Below, piece by piece: positions 10,470 to 18,477 of a stretch of DNA of 64,000 nt. The stretch covers positions 1 to 64,000 of the forward strand of contig NZ_BBRX01000025.1 of NCBI RefSeq assembly GCF_000829675.1, read 5' to 3'. How positions within the stretch are numbered: the first letter of the stretch is position 1; every line of letters starts with the position of its first letter. Source of the DNA: Acinetobacter rudis (GTDB lineage: Bacteria > Pseudomonadota > Gammaproteobacteria > Pseudomonadales > Moraxellaceae). The notes under the pieces are model-generated. The model was given only the letters and a program-made list of their open reading frames with translations, did not search any database and was not told the origin of the DNA. The position numbers were made by a program, and so were the translations under genes.

Positions 10470-11813
10470 TTGAAATATACAAGCTTGAATGATTTCTTAA
10501 ACTACGTGAAAGCGAGAGATCCTAATCAACCTGAATTTTTGCAAGCGGTTGAAGAAGTAATGACTAGCCTATGGCCATTCATTGAAAAAAACCCGCAATA
10601 TGCAAAATACGGTTTGCTGGAGCGTTTGGTTGAGCCTGAGCGCGCGATTCAATTTCGCGTTTCATGGTTAGATGATCAAGGAAATACTCAAGTTAACCGC
10701 GCTTTTCGTATTCAATACAACTCAGCGATTGGACCATTTAAGGGCGGAATGCGTTTCCACCCATCAGTTAACTTATCCATTTTGAAGTTCTTAGGTTTTG
10801 AACAAACTTTCAAAAATGCCTTAACTTCATTGCCAATGGGCGGTGGTAAAGGTGGTTCTGACTTTAACCCTAAAGGTAAGTCAGAAGGCGAAATTATGCG
10901 TTTTTGCCAAGCTTTGATGGTTGAACTTTATCGCCATCTTGGTGCAAATACAGATATTCCTGCTGGTGATATCGGTGTCGGTGGTCGTGAAGTTGGCTAC
11001 ATGGCTGGTATGATGAAGAAACTCAGTAATGACACAGCTTGTGTATTTACGGGTAAAGGAATGTCATTTGGTGGCTCTTTAGCGCGTCCTGAAGCAACTG
11101 GTTTTGGTACTGTATATTTTGCAGAAGAGATGCTGAAAACTCGTGGTGAAACTTTTAAAGATAAAGTAGTTGCTATTTCAGGTTCAGGTAACGTTGCACA
11201 ATTTGCTGCTGAAAAAGCAATGTTCTTGGGTGCTAAAGTTGTATCTTTATCTGACTCAAATGGCACAGTGTACATGAAAGATGGCTTAACCGACGCGTTA
11301 TTGCTTGAAGTAATGGAACTGAAAAACATTCAACGTGGTCGTATTTCTGAGTTTGCTGCTAAACATGGTTTTGAGTACTTAGACGGTCAACGTCCTTGGG
11401 GTATTCAGTGTGATATCGCACTTCCATGTGCAACACAAAACGAGCTTGATGGTGATGATGCTGAAAAACTTCTTGCTAACGGCACAATGTGTGTAGCAGA
11501 AGGTGCGAATATGCCATCTACTTTGGCAGCAGTAGAGAAATTTATTGAAGCTAAAATTTTGTATGCACCAGGTAAAGCTTCAAATGCTGGTGGTGTGGCA
11601 ACTTCTGGTCTTGAAATGTCTCAAAATGCGATTCGTCTAGGCTGGACGTTTGAAGAAGTTGATGAGCGTTTACATGCGATCATGAAAGAGATTCACCGTA
11701 ACTGTGTGAAGTTTGGTACTCAAGAAGACGGTACAATCAACTATGTTGATGGTGCGAACATTGCAGGCTTCGTTAAAGTCGCTGATGCTATGCTTGCTCA
11801 AGGTGTGTTTTAA
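10470..11813 (+). CDS. gdhA: NADP-specific glutamate dehydrogenase
   Basis: Makes glutamate from 2-oxoglutarate and ammonia. The substrate site PMGGGKGGSDFNPKGKS with the catalytic lysine, the SGSGNVAQFAAEKA Rossmann motif and the C-terminal NAGGVATSGLEMSQN are all typical of the hexameric bacterial enzyme. I place the start at TTG 10470: GAGGA lies 8 nt upstream and the product (MKYTSLNDFLNYVKARDPNQ) is 447 residues, the same as E. coli GdhA. An ATG 14 codons earlier (10428) is in frame but has no ribosome-binding site. Confidence 0.93.
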   Translation: MKYTSLNDFLNYVKARDPNQPEFLQAVEEVMTSLWPFIEKNPQYAKYGLLERLVEPERAIQFRVSWLDDQGNTQVNRAFRIQYNSAIGPFKGGMRFHPSVNLSILKFLGFEQTFKNALTSLPMGGGKGGSDFNPKGKSEGEIMRFCQALMVELYRHLGANTDIPAGDIGVGGREVGYMAGMMKKLSNDTACVFTGKGMSFGGSLARPEATGFGTVYFAEEMLKTRGETFKDKVVAISGSGNVAQFAAEKAMFLGAKVVSLSDSNGTVYMKDGLTDALLLEVMELKNIQRGRISEFAAKHGFEYLDGQRPWGIQCDIALPCATQNELDGDDAEKLLANGTMCVAEGANMPSTLAAVEKFIEAKILYAPGKASNAGGVATSGLEMSQNAIRLGWTFEEVDERLHAIMKEIHRNCVKFGTQEDGTINYVDGANIAGFVKVADAMLAQGVF

Positions 11814-11835
11814 GTTTTAATACACCCATATAAAG

Positions 11836-11864
11836 AAAGCCGATGCATTTGCATCGGCTTTTTT
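11836..11864 (+). terminator. Terminator after gdhA
   Basis: An 11-bp stem (AAAGCCGATGC/GCATCGGCTTT), 4-nt loop ATTT and T6. The mirror-image A-run makes it usable also from the convergent gene on the minus strand. Confidence 0.9.
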
Positions 11865-11881
11865 GCGCTTAACGTAAAGGC

Positions 11882-12658
11882 TTATTTCGCTTTTACTTGC
11901 TCGCTTTCAACAACCATATCGAGTACATAAGCGTACTTAGATTGGTCAGCTGCTGGATTTTTGATTTCAAAGCGTTTTACACGTAATACATTGCGTTGGT
12001 TCGCTTTATGTTCAAAGCCTTTGATGCTGCTGTAGAAGTTGCTCCACTCTTTATCAGCATGAGTTTTTAGGCCGTTAGCATCGTATTTAATTTCACGAAC
12101 TTGTAAACAAGTTTGTGGACCTACACCTACACAAGAACGTGTTTCAGGTGCAACTTCAAGGAAGATGATTTCACCAGCTGATTGGTATTTTGCTTCATCA
12201 GTCATTTCACCGATTAAGCTGATTTTTTCACCAGTAGCGGTGGTTAGATTTAACACAGGTTGTTCTTCGTTATTCCAAGTGATGTTAAAAGGAATTTTAG
12301 CTTGGTTGAAGATTTTTCCAGTTTGTTGTTCTTGCTTCATCAGTGCAGGTTCACAAGCCTTCATTGTTGAAGCAACGTTACCTGTAACAAGTTGGTTATT
12401 TTCAATTTTCCAACTAGTACCTTGCATATTACAGCCGGTATCGATGCTTAGAAGCTGGTCTTTTTGTAAAAAGCTCAGAGTGACAGGGTGGTTCGTACCA
12501 GCTGGTTGGTAGCTCCAATTATAATTTGGTAGAATTTGAGCAGCATTTTGTTGTGTTACCACGTTACTTACTACATCCTTAATTTGTTGAGTAGTTGTGC
12601 TCTGGCAAGCTGCTAAAGCAAAAGGAATTAAAGCTAAGGCTAAGTATTTAATTTTCAT
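11882..12658 (-). CDS. META and DUF4377 domain lipoprotein
   Basis: A 258-residue lipoprotein with a signal peptide and lipobox LAAC (Cys18), so probably membrane-anchored. Residues about 45-150 resemble the META/HslJ domain (YQPAGTNHPVTLSF, GCNMQGTSWKIENNQLV, STMKACEPALMKQEQ). Residues about 165-255 resemble DUF4377, with a conserved cysteine pair (RSCVGVGPQTCLQVREIKY) and FEHKANQRNVLRVKR. HslJ in E. coli is linked to novobiocin tolerance; the role here is unknown. Monocistronic, convergent with gdhA. Confidence 0.85.
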   Translation of the reverse strand: MKIKYLALALIPFALAACQSTTTQQIKDVVSNVVTQQNAAQILPNYNWSYQPAGTNHPVTLSFLQKDQLLSIDTGCNMQGTSWKIENNQLVTGNVASTMKACEPALMKQEQQTGKIFNQAKIPFNITWNNEEQPVLNLTTATGEKISLIGEMTDEAKYQSAGEIIFLEVAPETRSCVGVGPQTCLQVREIKYDANGLKTHADKEWSNFYSSIKGFEHKANQRNVLRVKRFEIKNPAADQSKYAYVLDMVVESEQVKAK

Positions 12659-12793
12659 TTCAAAACAATATCATAAGTAGAGTGTACGCTTAGCTTAACG
12701 TATTCAGCGTTAAACAAAAGGTAGTAACTTGTTTTTAAAAGTTTCAAACTGTATCAGTTTTGAAAATTAAATTTACATATCTGCTGTGATTGA

Positions 12794-13567
12794 TTAGTCA
12801 AACCGATAAATATCCATGCCTAAAGCACCCATGCTGAAACTGCTATGTACCAAACTAAAACGTGAACCTGTTCCCATACTGAAAAATAGCGGTGCTAAAT
12901 GTTCTAAGCTCGGGTGGTTTTGTTTGATATAGGGTAAGGTTTGCCACTGCAGCACCTTGTCATAGTCCCCATTTTTTAATGCACTAATAATTTGTTGACT
13001 GAAGGTTGCAGCCCATACCGGTGTTGGGGTATCACGACTCCAACTAAGTTCAGCAAGATTATGGGTAATACTACCCGAGCCAATAATCAGTATTTGCTGT
13101 TCACGAAAGTATGCTAAGCATTGGCCTAGTTGATACAGCTGATCAGCAGAAAAGTGATGAGGGATCGAAATTTCTACCACAGGAATATCTGCTTCAGGAT
13201 ACATATGTAGTAATGGCATCCATACGCCGTGATCACGTGGACGAGTGCTATTGGCATGCGCAGTGATCTCTGCTTCTGCTAGGCGTTGAATAATACTTTC
13301 AGCCAATTCAGGATGACCGGGTGCAGGATAGCGAATCTGATAGAGTTCTTCGGGAAAGCCTCTAAAGTCGTGCCAAGTTTCAGGACGAATAGCATGGCTA
13401 AGCTCAAGCGCCTCACTTTCCCAATGTGCAGACATGACAATAATTGCTTGAGGGCGAGGTAGATTCAGACTCAAACGTGCTAAAGCTGGACCCACTTGTT
13501 CAGGGTTGAGTGCCAGCATGGGCGAACCATGGGAAATAAATAAGCCTGGAAGTGTTTGTAAGTGCAT
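12794..13567 (-). CDS. ygiD: Class III extradiol dioxygenase, 4,5-DOPA dioxygenase type
   Basis: A 257-residue member of the LigB/YgiD superfamily, non-heme-metal dioxygenases that open catechol-type rings. Putative metal ligands: His in LFISHGSP near residue 13, His in MSAHWES and His in IIGSGSITHNLAEL; RDHGVWMPLLHMYP is the typical central segment. The E. coli homologue acts on L-DOPA in vitro; the physiological substrate is not known, and no aromatic pathway genes lie nearby. YgiD is the closest fit rather than a certain orthologue. Confidence 0.82.
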   Translation of the reverse strand: MHLQTLPGLFISHGSPMLALNPEQVGPALARLSLNLPRPQAIIVMSAHWESEALELSHAIRPETWHDFRGFPEELYQIRYPAPGHPELAESIIQRLAEAEITAHANSTRPRDHGVWMPLLHMYPEADIPVVEISIPHHFSADQLYQLGQCLAYFREQQILIIGSGSITHNLAELSWSRDTPTPVWAATFSQQIISALKNGDYDKVLQWQTLPYIKQNHPSLEHLAPLFFSMGTGSRFSLVHSSFSMGALGMDIYRFD

Positions 13568-13679
13568 GTTGAGTCTGCCTAAGATGTTGCAAGATATGGA
13601 CTATCTTGCAAAAAAATCTATTGTGATAGAAGGTGTTGCCTCTCAACAGAGCGAGCTAAATATGCAACGCTACTGCTGT

Positions 13680-14162
13680 TTAACCTGCGCGATGGTAAGG
13701 GTGGTTGTGGTTAATACTCATTGCTCGATAAAGTTGCTCAATGAGCATGACTCGTACCAGTGGATGGGGCAGGGTGAGTTTTGAAAGTGACCAGTGCCAT
13801 GCCGCTTTTTTGCGTACCGCATCACTATGGCCATCTGGTCCACCAATGGCTAAGACAATATCGTGGCCTTCTAGCATCCAACCTTTCATGGTGTCTGCTA
13901 AACGCTCTGTACTCATTTCACGACCACCAACTTCTAGGGCAATCAAGACTTCATTGTTCTTAAGTGCTGCGAGTATGGCATCGCCCTCTATTTGACGATA
14001 CTTTAATATATCTGCTTCAGAGTCATTTTTGCCGCGTTTAGCCATCGGTATTTCAATGATTTGAGTTTGTACAAAGGGTTGAATACGTTTGAGATAATCT
14101 TCAACACCAGTTGTGACCCAACTCGGCATTTTTTGACCAATGGTCAAGATACGAATTTTCAT
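13680..14162 (-). CDS. rlmH: 23S rRNA (pseudouridine(1915)-N(3))-methyltransferase
   Basis: SPOUT-family methyltransferase acting on pseudouridine 1915 of 23S rRNA in the assembled 70S ribosome. Typical segments: MKIRILTIGQKMPSWV at the N-terminus, LEVGGREMSTERLAD, the knot motif IGGPDGHSDAV and the C-terminal LPHPLVRVMLIEQLYRAMSINHNHPYHR. 160 residues, four beyond the usual terminal YHR. rsfS, the usual partner gene, is not adjacent. Confidence 0.97.
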   Translation of the reverse strand: MKIRILTIGQKMPSWVTTGVEDYLKRIQPFVQTQIIEIPMAKRGKNDSEADILKYRQIEGDAILAALKNNEVLIALEVGGREMSTERLADTMKGWMLEGHDIVLAIGGPDGHSDAVRKKAAWHWSLSKLTLPHPLVRVMLIEQLYRAMSINHNHPYHRAG

Positions 14163-14220
14163 AAGTTTAGCGTAAGAAAAACAGGTGGCTATTATAACCT
14201 TGAATCATCTAGATCATGGG

Positions 14221-14330
14221 CATAAAAAAACGCAGTTTTAAAGGGGGATTTAAAACTGCGATAAAACGCGATGATTCGTCTGGAGATTCGTACCACCGCT
14301 AAGCAAAGATGGATCTATAAATAAATGATA
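14221..14330 (-). ncRNA. Candidate small RNA ending in an orphan terminator
   Basis: The minus strand has a perfect 12-bp hairpin (14231-14242 with 14249-14260) followed by a T7 run, a textbook terminator. It cannot belong to lon, which has its own strong terminator at about 14370-14400, and rlmH starts further downstream. The 110 nt between the two therefore look like a separate short transcript. A TATAGA at 14314-14319 could be a -10 box, but I find no good -35. No coding frame with a ribosome-binding site is present. Alternatively it is a second, backup lon terminator. Confidence 0.35.
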
Positions 14331-14367
14331 TAAACTTAAATGGGGATGCTCGAAATAATTACAAGTC

Positions 14368-14400
14368 AAAAAAAATCGAGAGGAGCGAACTCCTCTCGAT
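14368..14400 (-). terminator. Terminator of lon
   Basis: An 11-bp stem (ATCGAGAGGAG/CTCCTCTCGAT at 14375-14385 and 14390-14400), loop CGAA, and a long T-run on the minus strand, 24 nt past the lon stop. Confidence 0.92.
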
Positions 14401-14424
14401 TAAATGTGTGCAAATATTTCAAAC

Positions 14425-16851
14425 TTAGTGTCGTGCAGCTTTACCGCTATTTTCAGCCTTGACGATTGGTGCTTTGACTAAAGGTTTTGGTTGTTCAACT
14501 AAAGCAAGTTCAAGAATCTCATCGACACTTTTCACTGCTTTAATTTCTAAGCCTTCTTTAACATTATCTGGAATCTCAACAAGATCGCGAACGTTTTCTT
14601 GAGGAATAAAGACCAGTTTAATGCCACCGCGATGTGCAGCAAGTAGCTTCTCTTTTAAACCACCAATGCGCATTGCACGGCCACTTAAGCTCGTTTCGCC
14701 TGTCATAGCGATATCTGGACGAATCGCAATACCAGTAAATGCAGAGACCAAAGCCGTGGTCAGAGCAAGACCTGCTGACGGACCATCTTTAGGTGTTGCA
14801 CCTTCAGGTAAATGAACATGGACATCTGTCTCAGCAAAGCGCTCCGTTTCAATACCAAGTGCATCAGCACGTGTACGAACAACAGTCATTGCTGCTTTGA
14901 TCGACTCTTGCATGACATCGCCCAGAGAACCTGTCGTAATAAAGGTACCTTTACCTTTCATGGTTGCTACTTCAATAGTCAGTAACTCTCCACCTACAGA
15001 GGTCCAAGCCAGACCATTGACACGGCCAACTTGTGCTTCTTCTTCAGCAATACCATAGTCAAATTTGTGTACACCTAAGTAGTCTGGAAGATTATTCGCA
15101 TCGACATCGACTTGTAGGTTTTTTGACTTCTTACTCACAGCTTCTTTCACGACTTTACGTGCAATACTTGAAACTTCTCGTTCAAGACTACGAACACCTG
15201 CTTCACGTGTATAACGACGTACAATATCGCGAATCGCTTCTTCGTGGATCGTCAGTTCTTTAGGGCGAAGGCCATTGTTCTTAATGGCTTTAGGCACTAA
15301 ATAACGGTCAGCAATTTTGACTTTCTCATCTTCGGTATAACCCGGGAGACGAATGACTTCCATACGATCAAGTAGTGCTTCAGGGATATTCATACTGTTT
15401 GCGGTACAAATAAACATCACTTCTGAAAGATCAAGGTCCAAGTCAAGATAGTGGTCATTGAACTTATCATTTTGTGATGGATCAAGTACTTCAAGCAATG
15501 CTGATGCTGGATCACCACGGTAGTCTTGTGCCATCTTGTCAATTTCATCGAGCAAGAACAGCGGGTTTTTTACACCAGACTTGGTCAGTGATTGCACGAT
15601 TTTACCTGGCATCGCACCAATATAAGTACGGCGATGACCACGGATCTCAGCTTCATCACGTACACCACCCAAGGCCATACGGACAAATTCACGTCCTGTT
15701 GCTTTTGCAACTGATTCACCTAAAGAGGTTTTACCCACCCCAGGAGGGCCGACTAAACATAAAATTGGTCCACGTAGTTTTTTCACACGTGATTGCACTG
15801 CTAAATATTCAACAATACGTTTTTTAACTTCATCTAGACCATAGTGGTCAGCATCGAGAATATCTTGTGCTTTGTTCAGGTTAATACTAACTTTACTGGC
15901 TTTGTTCCAAGGTGTATCAAGGATCACTTCAATATAGTTACGAACAACAGCTGCTTCGCTAGATACAGGTTGCATTGCTTTTAATTTACGGAACTCAGCT
16001 TCTGCTTTTTTACGGACATGTTCGGGTAAATCAGCTTCTGCTAGACGTTTCTCAATCTCTGCAACATCATCTTCTGCACCACCATTCATGTCAGAAAGTT
16101 CACGTTGAATGACTTTCATTTTTTCATTTAGAAAGTATTCACGTTGGTTTTTTTCCATCTGGCGTTTTACAGATTCATGTAAATTTTGTTCAATCTGTTG
16201 TTCTTCAGATTGTTGCAATAAATAGCCCATCAATTCTTGGAGATGTGCTTCAAATTCGTCGTGTTCTAAGAATTTTTGTTTGATATCAATGTTCAAAGGT
16301 ACACGTGTTGCAACAAAGAACAATAATTGAAGTAGATCTTCAATTTTGTTTGCCGCAGCAATCAATTCACGTGAATTGCGAAGTTTTGCTTCTGCATATT
16401 GAGCAAACAGGCTACGCAACTCTTGTAATTGATTTTGTTGAGTATTTTCATCAGTGTGAACTTGAATCGGATTTAGACTGTGTTCAGCTGTAAGGTATTC
16501 ATCGCAATCGATGATTTTTTCGAGCTTGGCACGGTATAACCCTTCGATTAAAACTTTAATGCAGTTTTCATCATTTTCATGATTCACTACTTGTACAATT
16601 TTAGCGACAGTACCGTATTGGTATAGATTATCGTGATCAATTTCCTCAGTAAGAGAATCTTTTTGAGCAACCACAAATACCAAATTGTCACTGTTACGGG
16701 CCACATTGACTGCATTAATCGATTTTTCACGACCAACGAATAACGCGATTTGCATATGTGGATAAACCACTACATCACGTAATGCTAAGAGAGGTAATAC
16801 GCTTGGAATCTCTGATTCTAAGACTTTTTCATTCATATTGATTTCAGACAT
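14425..16851 (-). CDS. lon: ATP-dependent protease Lon
   Basis: Cytoplasmic AAA+ serine protease degrading misfolded and regulatory proteins. The N-terminal LON domain (LPLLALRDVVVYPHM) is followed by coiled coil, Walker A GPPGVGKTSLGES, Walker B FLLDEIDKM, and the Ser-Lys dyad in PKDGPSAGLA and GGLKEKLLAAHRGG. I start at ATG 16851 (808 residues) because GGAG lies 5 nt upstream; the in-frame GTG two codons earlier directly abuts that GGAG. A His- and Lys-rich tail of about 30 residues ends the protein. I could not identify a convincing sigma-32 promoter in 16858-17001. Confidence 0.97.
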   Translation of the reverse strand: MSEINMNEKVLESEIPSVLPLLALRDVVVYPHMQIALFVGREKSINAVNVARNSDNLVFVVAQKDSLTEEIDHDNLYQYGTVAKIVQVVNHENDENCIKVLIEGLYRAKLEKIIDCDEYLTAEHSLNPIQVHTDENTQQNQLQELRSLFAQYAEAKLRNSRELIAAANKIEDLLQLLFFVATRVPLNIDIKQKFLEHDEFEAHLQELMGYLLQQSEEQQIEQNLHESVKRQMEKNQREYFLNEKMKVIQRELSDMNGGAEDDVAEIEKRLAEADLPEHVRKKAEAEFRKLKAMQPVSSEAAVVRNYIEVILDTPWNKASKVSINLNKAQDILDADHYGLDEVKKRIVEYLAVQSRVKKLRGPILCLVGPPGVGKTSLGESVAKATGREFVRMALGGVRDEAEIRGHRRTYIGAMPGKIVQSLTKSGVKNPLFLLDEIDKMAQDYRGDPASALLEVLDPSQNDKFNDHYLDLDLDLSEVMFICTANSMNIPEALLDRMEVIRLPGYTEDEKVKIADRYLVPKAIKNNGLRPKELTIHEEAIRDIVRRYTREAGVRSLEREVSSIARKVVKEAVSKKSKNLQVDVDANNLPDYLGVHKFDYGIAEEEAQVGRVNGLAWTSVGGELLTIEVATMKGKGTFITTGSLGDVMQESIKAAMTVVRTRADALGIETERFAETDVHVHLPEGATPKDGPSAGLALTTALVSAFTGIAIRPDIAMTGETSLSGRAMRIGGLKEKLLAAHRGGIKLVFIPQENVRDLVEIPDNVKEGLEIKAVKSVDEILELALVEQPKPLVKAPIVKAENSGKAARH

Positions 16852-17001
16852 GGGCACTCCAAATGAGTAACAACTGTGTTGCCATTTTTTAATAGTGATG
16901 TGTATTTATAAAATTACAAGGGTATGACCAAATTTATTTTATAAAATATAGCAATTTTAAGAATTAAAACTTAAAAAGTGGATGAATTAGACTGCTCAAT
17001 A

Positions 17002-17583
17002 CTAAAATCGACGCAGACGCTTTGGTGTGATTAATGCATCTATAGCTTGGTCCCAAGCACGGGCTGGGAGTTGTTCATTTAGCCATTGAAATTCATGTGC
17101 TAAACCGAGTCGAAATGGTCGATGAGGTGCATGTGCTAAGGTTCGATCGTAATAGCCACCGCCCATGCCCAATCTGAGACCACGCGTGTCGCAAGCCAAT
17201 AAAGGCATAACCAGTAGGTCTAAATGAGAAACAGGCCAAGAATGTGGCAGCATTGGCTGTTGCATTCCGAGAGGGTGACGACTAAAACGCTTCCCACGAT
17301 AAAGTCCAGTACTCAATTTAACCCAACGTAATTGTTGGTTCATATTACAGATGACAGGTAGATAGACTGTTTTACCACGTTTTAAGCACATCCAAATCAG
17401 GGCTTGTGTTGCAACCTCACCAAAGGCATGTAAATACAATCCAATATGCTGTGCTGATTGATATTCAGGTAATCGTAGTAAATGTTGTAAACAACGTTGT
17501 TCAGCTTGATGCTGTTGAAAACGATTGAGTTGGCGTCGCTGTAATCGAAGTTGTTTACGTAATGCCAAAAGCACAGAAGTCAT
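17002..17583 (-). CDS. ygfA: 5-formyltetrahydrofolate cyclo-ligase
   Basis: Converts 5-formyl-THF to 5,10-methenyl-THF with ATP. The family signature LRLGMGGGYYDRTLA and the N-terminal LALRKQLRLQRRQL are visible. I start at ATG 17583 (193 residues); an in-frame GTG at 17616 adds 11 unusual residues. Neither start has a strong ribosome-binding site. In many proteobacteria this gene follows zapA and ssrS (6S RNA), but the sequence upstream here (17617-17795) shows no gene that I can support. Confidence 0.9.
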   Translation of the reverse strand: MTSVLLALRKQLRLQRRQLNRFQQHQAEQRCLQHLLRLPEYQSAQHIGLYLHAFGEVATQALIWMCLKRGKTVYLPVICNMNQQLRWVKLSTGLYRGKRFSRHPLGMQQPMLPHSWPVSHLDLLVMPLLACDTRGLRLGMGGGYYDRTLAHAPHRPFRLGLAHEFQWLNEQLPARAWDQAIDALITPKRLRRF

Positions 17584-17795
17584 AGGTGGATTGGATTGAT
17601 CTAGAAGCAATAACACAACATAACCAATTCAAAAACAGGGGTAAAGCCTAATTTCATTTGAACTGAGAAGATTTTGTGTAGGATTAATCATACAGATGGA
17701 GAGCATGATGGTTTATTGTCAGAGCAGGGCAATAAACCATGACAATAGGCTAGGGCTGCCTATAATGGAGTTATATCTAGGCATGGAATAATACG

Positions 17796-18050
17796 ATGAA
17801 AAAAATCTTAATTGCTGTGGCTCTATTGCCTTTGAGTTTCTTAACAGCGTGTGCTGTATATCCTGATGGTCATGATTATTCTGGTCGCTATGAGCATCGT
17901 GGTGGTTATGATCGCTATGAACATCGTGGCAATGGTGAGTATAAAAAGTATGATCGTGAAGGGCACCGTGGACATTATAACAATCGAGATCATCGCCGTG
18001 GTCAAGGTTATTACTGCCCACCTGGACAAGAGAAAAAAGGTCGCTGTTAA
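17796..18050 (+). CDS. Small Gly/His/Arg/Tyr-rich lipoprotein
   Basis: An 84-residue predicted lipoprotein: signal peptide MKKILIAVALLPLSFLTAC with lipobox LTAC (Cys19). The mature part is very rich in His, Arg, Gly and Tyr, with a repeated YEHRG.GxYxRY theme, and ends in YYCPPGQEKKGRC. The CPPGQxxKGxC end recurs in small Acinetobacter and Pseudomonas envelope proteins (from memory). The His content could bind metal, but that is speculation. Confidence 0.75.
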   Translation: MKKILIAVALLPLSFLTACAVYPDGHDYSGRYEHRGGYDRYEHRGNGEYKKYDREGHRGHYNNRDHRRGQGYYCPPGQEKKGRC

Positions 18051-18074
18051 TTCTTAACAATAGATTGTAATGGT

Positions 18075-18110
18075 ATCAATGCCCTCCTCGATGGAGGGCA
18101 TTGATTTATT
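18075..18110. terminator. Convergent terminator
   Basis: A 13-bp stem (ATCAATGCCCTCC/GGAGGGCATTGAT) with loop TCGAT lies between two convergent small genes; short T/A-rich flanks allow use in both directions. Confidence 0.75.
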
Positions 18111-18119
18111 CAGCCCAGT

Positions 18120-18335
18120 TTATTTTTTCGGGCAGTATTGTCCATTTCCACCTGGCAGACACTCACAAGCCTGACCATCACCATCACGATCTAAACTTTT
18201 CCATCCTGTTTGACCGGATTTTTTGCGTTTCTCATACCAGTCTTGTGCTTCTTTTTGCGTCTTAAAATCTGCACATTTTTTGGCATAACTGGTGAGGGGG
18301 AATAGCATGAGGCAGCTTAGTAACAGGTATTTCAT
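18120..18335 (-). CDS. Secreted excalibur calcium-binding domain protein
   Basis: A 71-residue protein with signal peptide MKYLLLSCLMLFPLTSYA. The mature part is a single excalibur domain: CADFKTQKEAQDWYE followed by the calcium-loop motif DRDGDGQACE and CLPGGNGQYC. The motif is EF-hand-like (DxDxDGxxCE). Likely periplasmic or cell-surface. Function unknown. Confidence 0.88.
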   Translation of the reverse strand: MKYLLLSCLMLFPLTSYAKKCADFKTQKEAQDWYEKRKKSGQTGWKSLDRDGDGQACECLPGGNGQYCPKK

Positions 18336-18426
18336 GATAATAAAACGTGGTATTTCAAAGGAATAAAGCTAAGATTGTAGCGTATATAATTTTAATTTTG
18401 TTGAATTGAAGTAGATTAAGGGACAA

Positions 18427-18460
18427 AACAATGAGCCCAGCAACTGCTGGGCTCATTTTG
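18427..18460 (-). terminator. Terminator of the OsmC-YcaO gene
   Basis: An 11-bp stem (ATGAGCCCAGC/GCTGGGCTCAT at 18431-18441 and 18446-18456), loop AACT, followed on the minus strand by a T-rich run, 20 nt after the stop at 18478. Confidence 0.85.
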
Positions 18461-18477
18461 CTTAAAATAACTGTAAA

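Noticed and set aside
17719..18060. A His-rich open frame on the minus strand
   Set aside because: It is the complement of the His/Arg/Gly-rich lipoprotein gene, which has a signal peptide and lipobox; the antisense frame has none.
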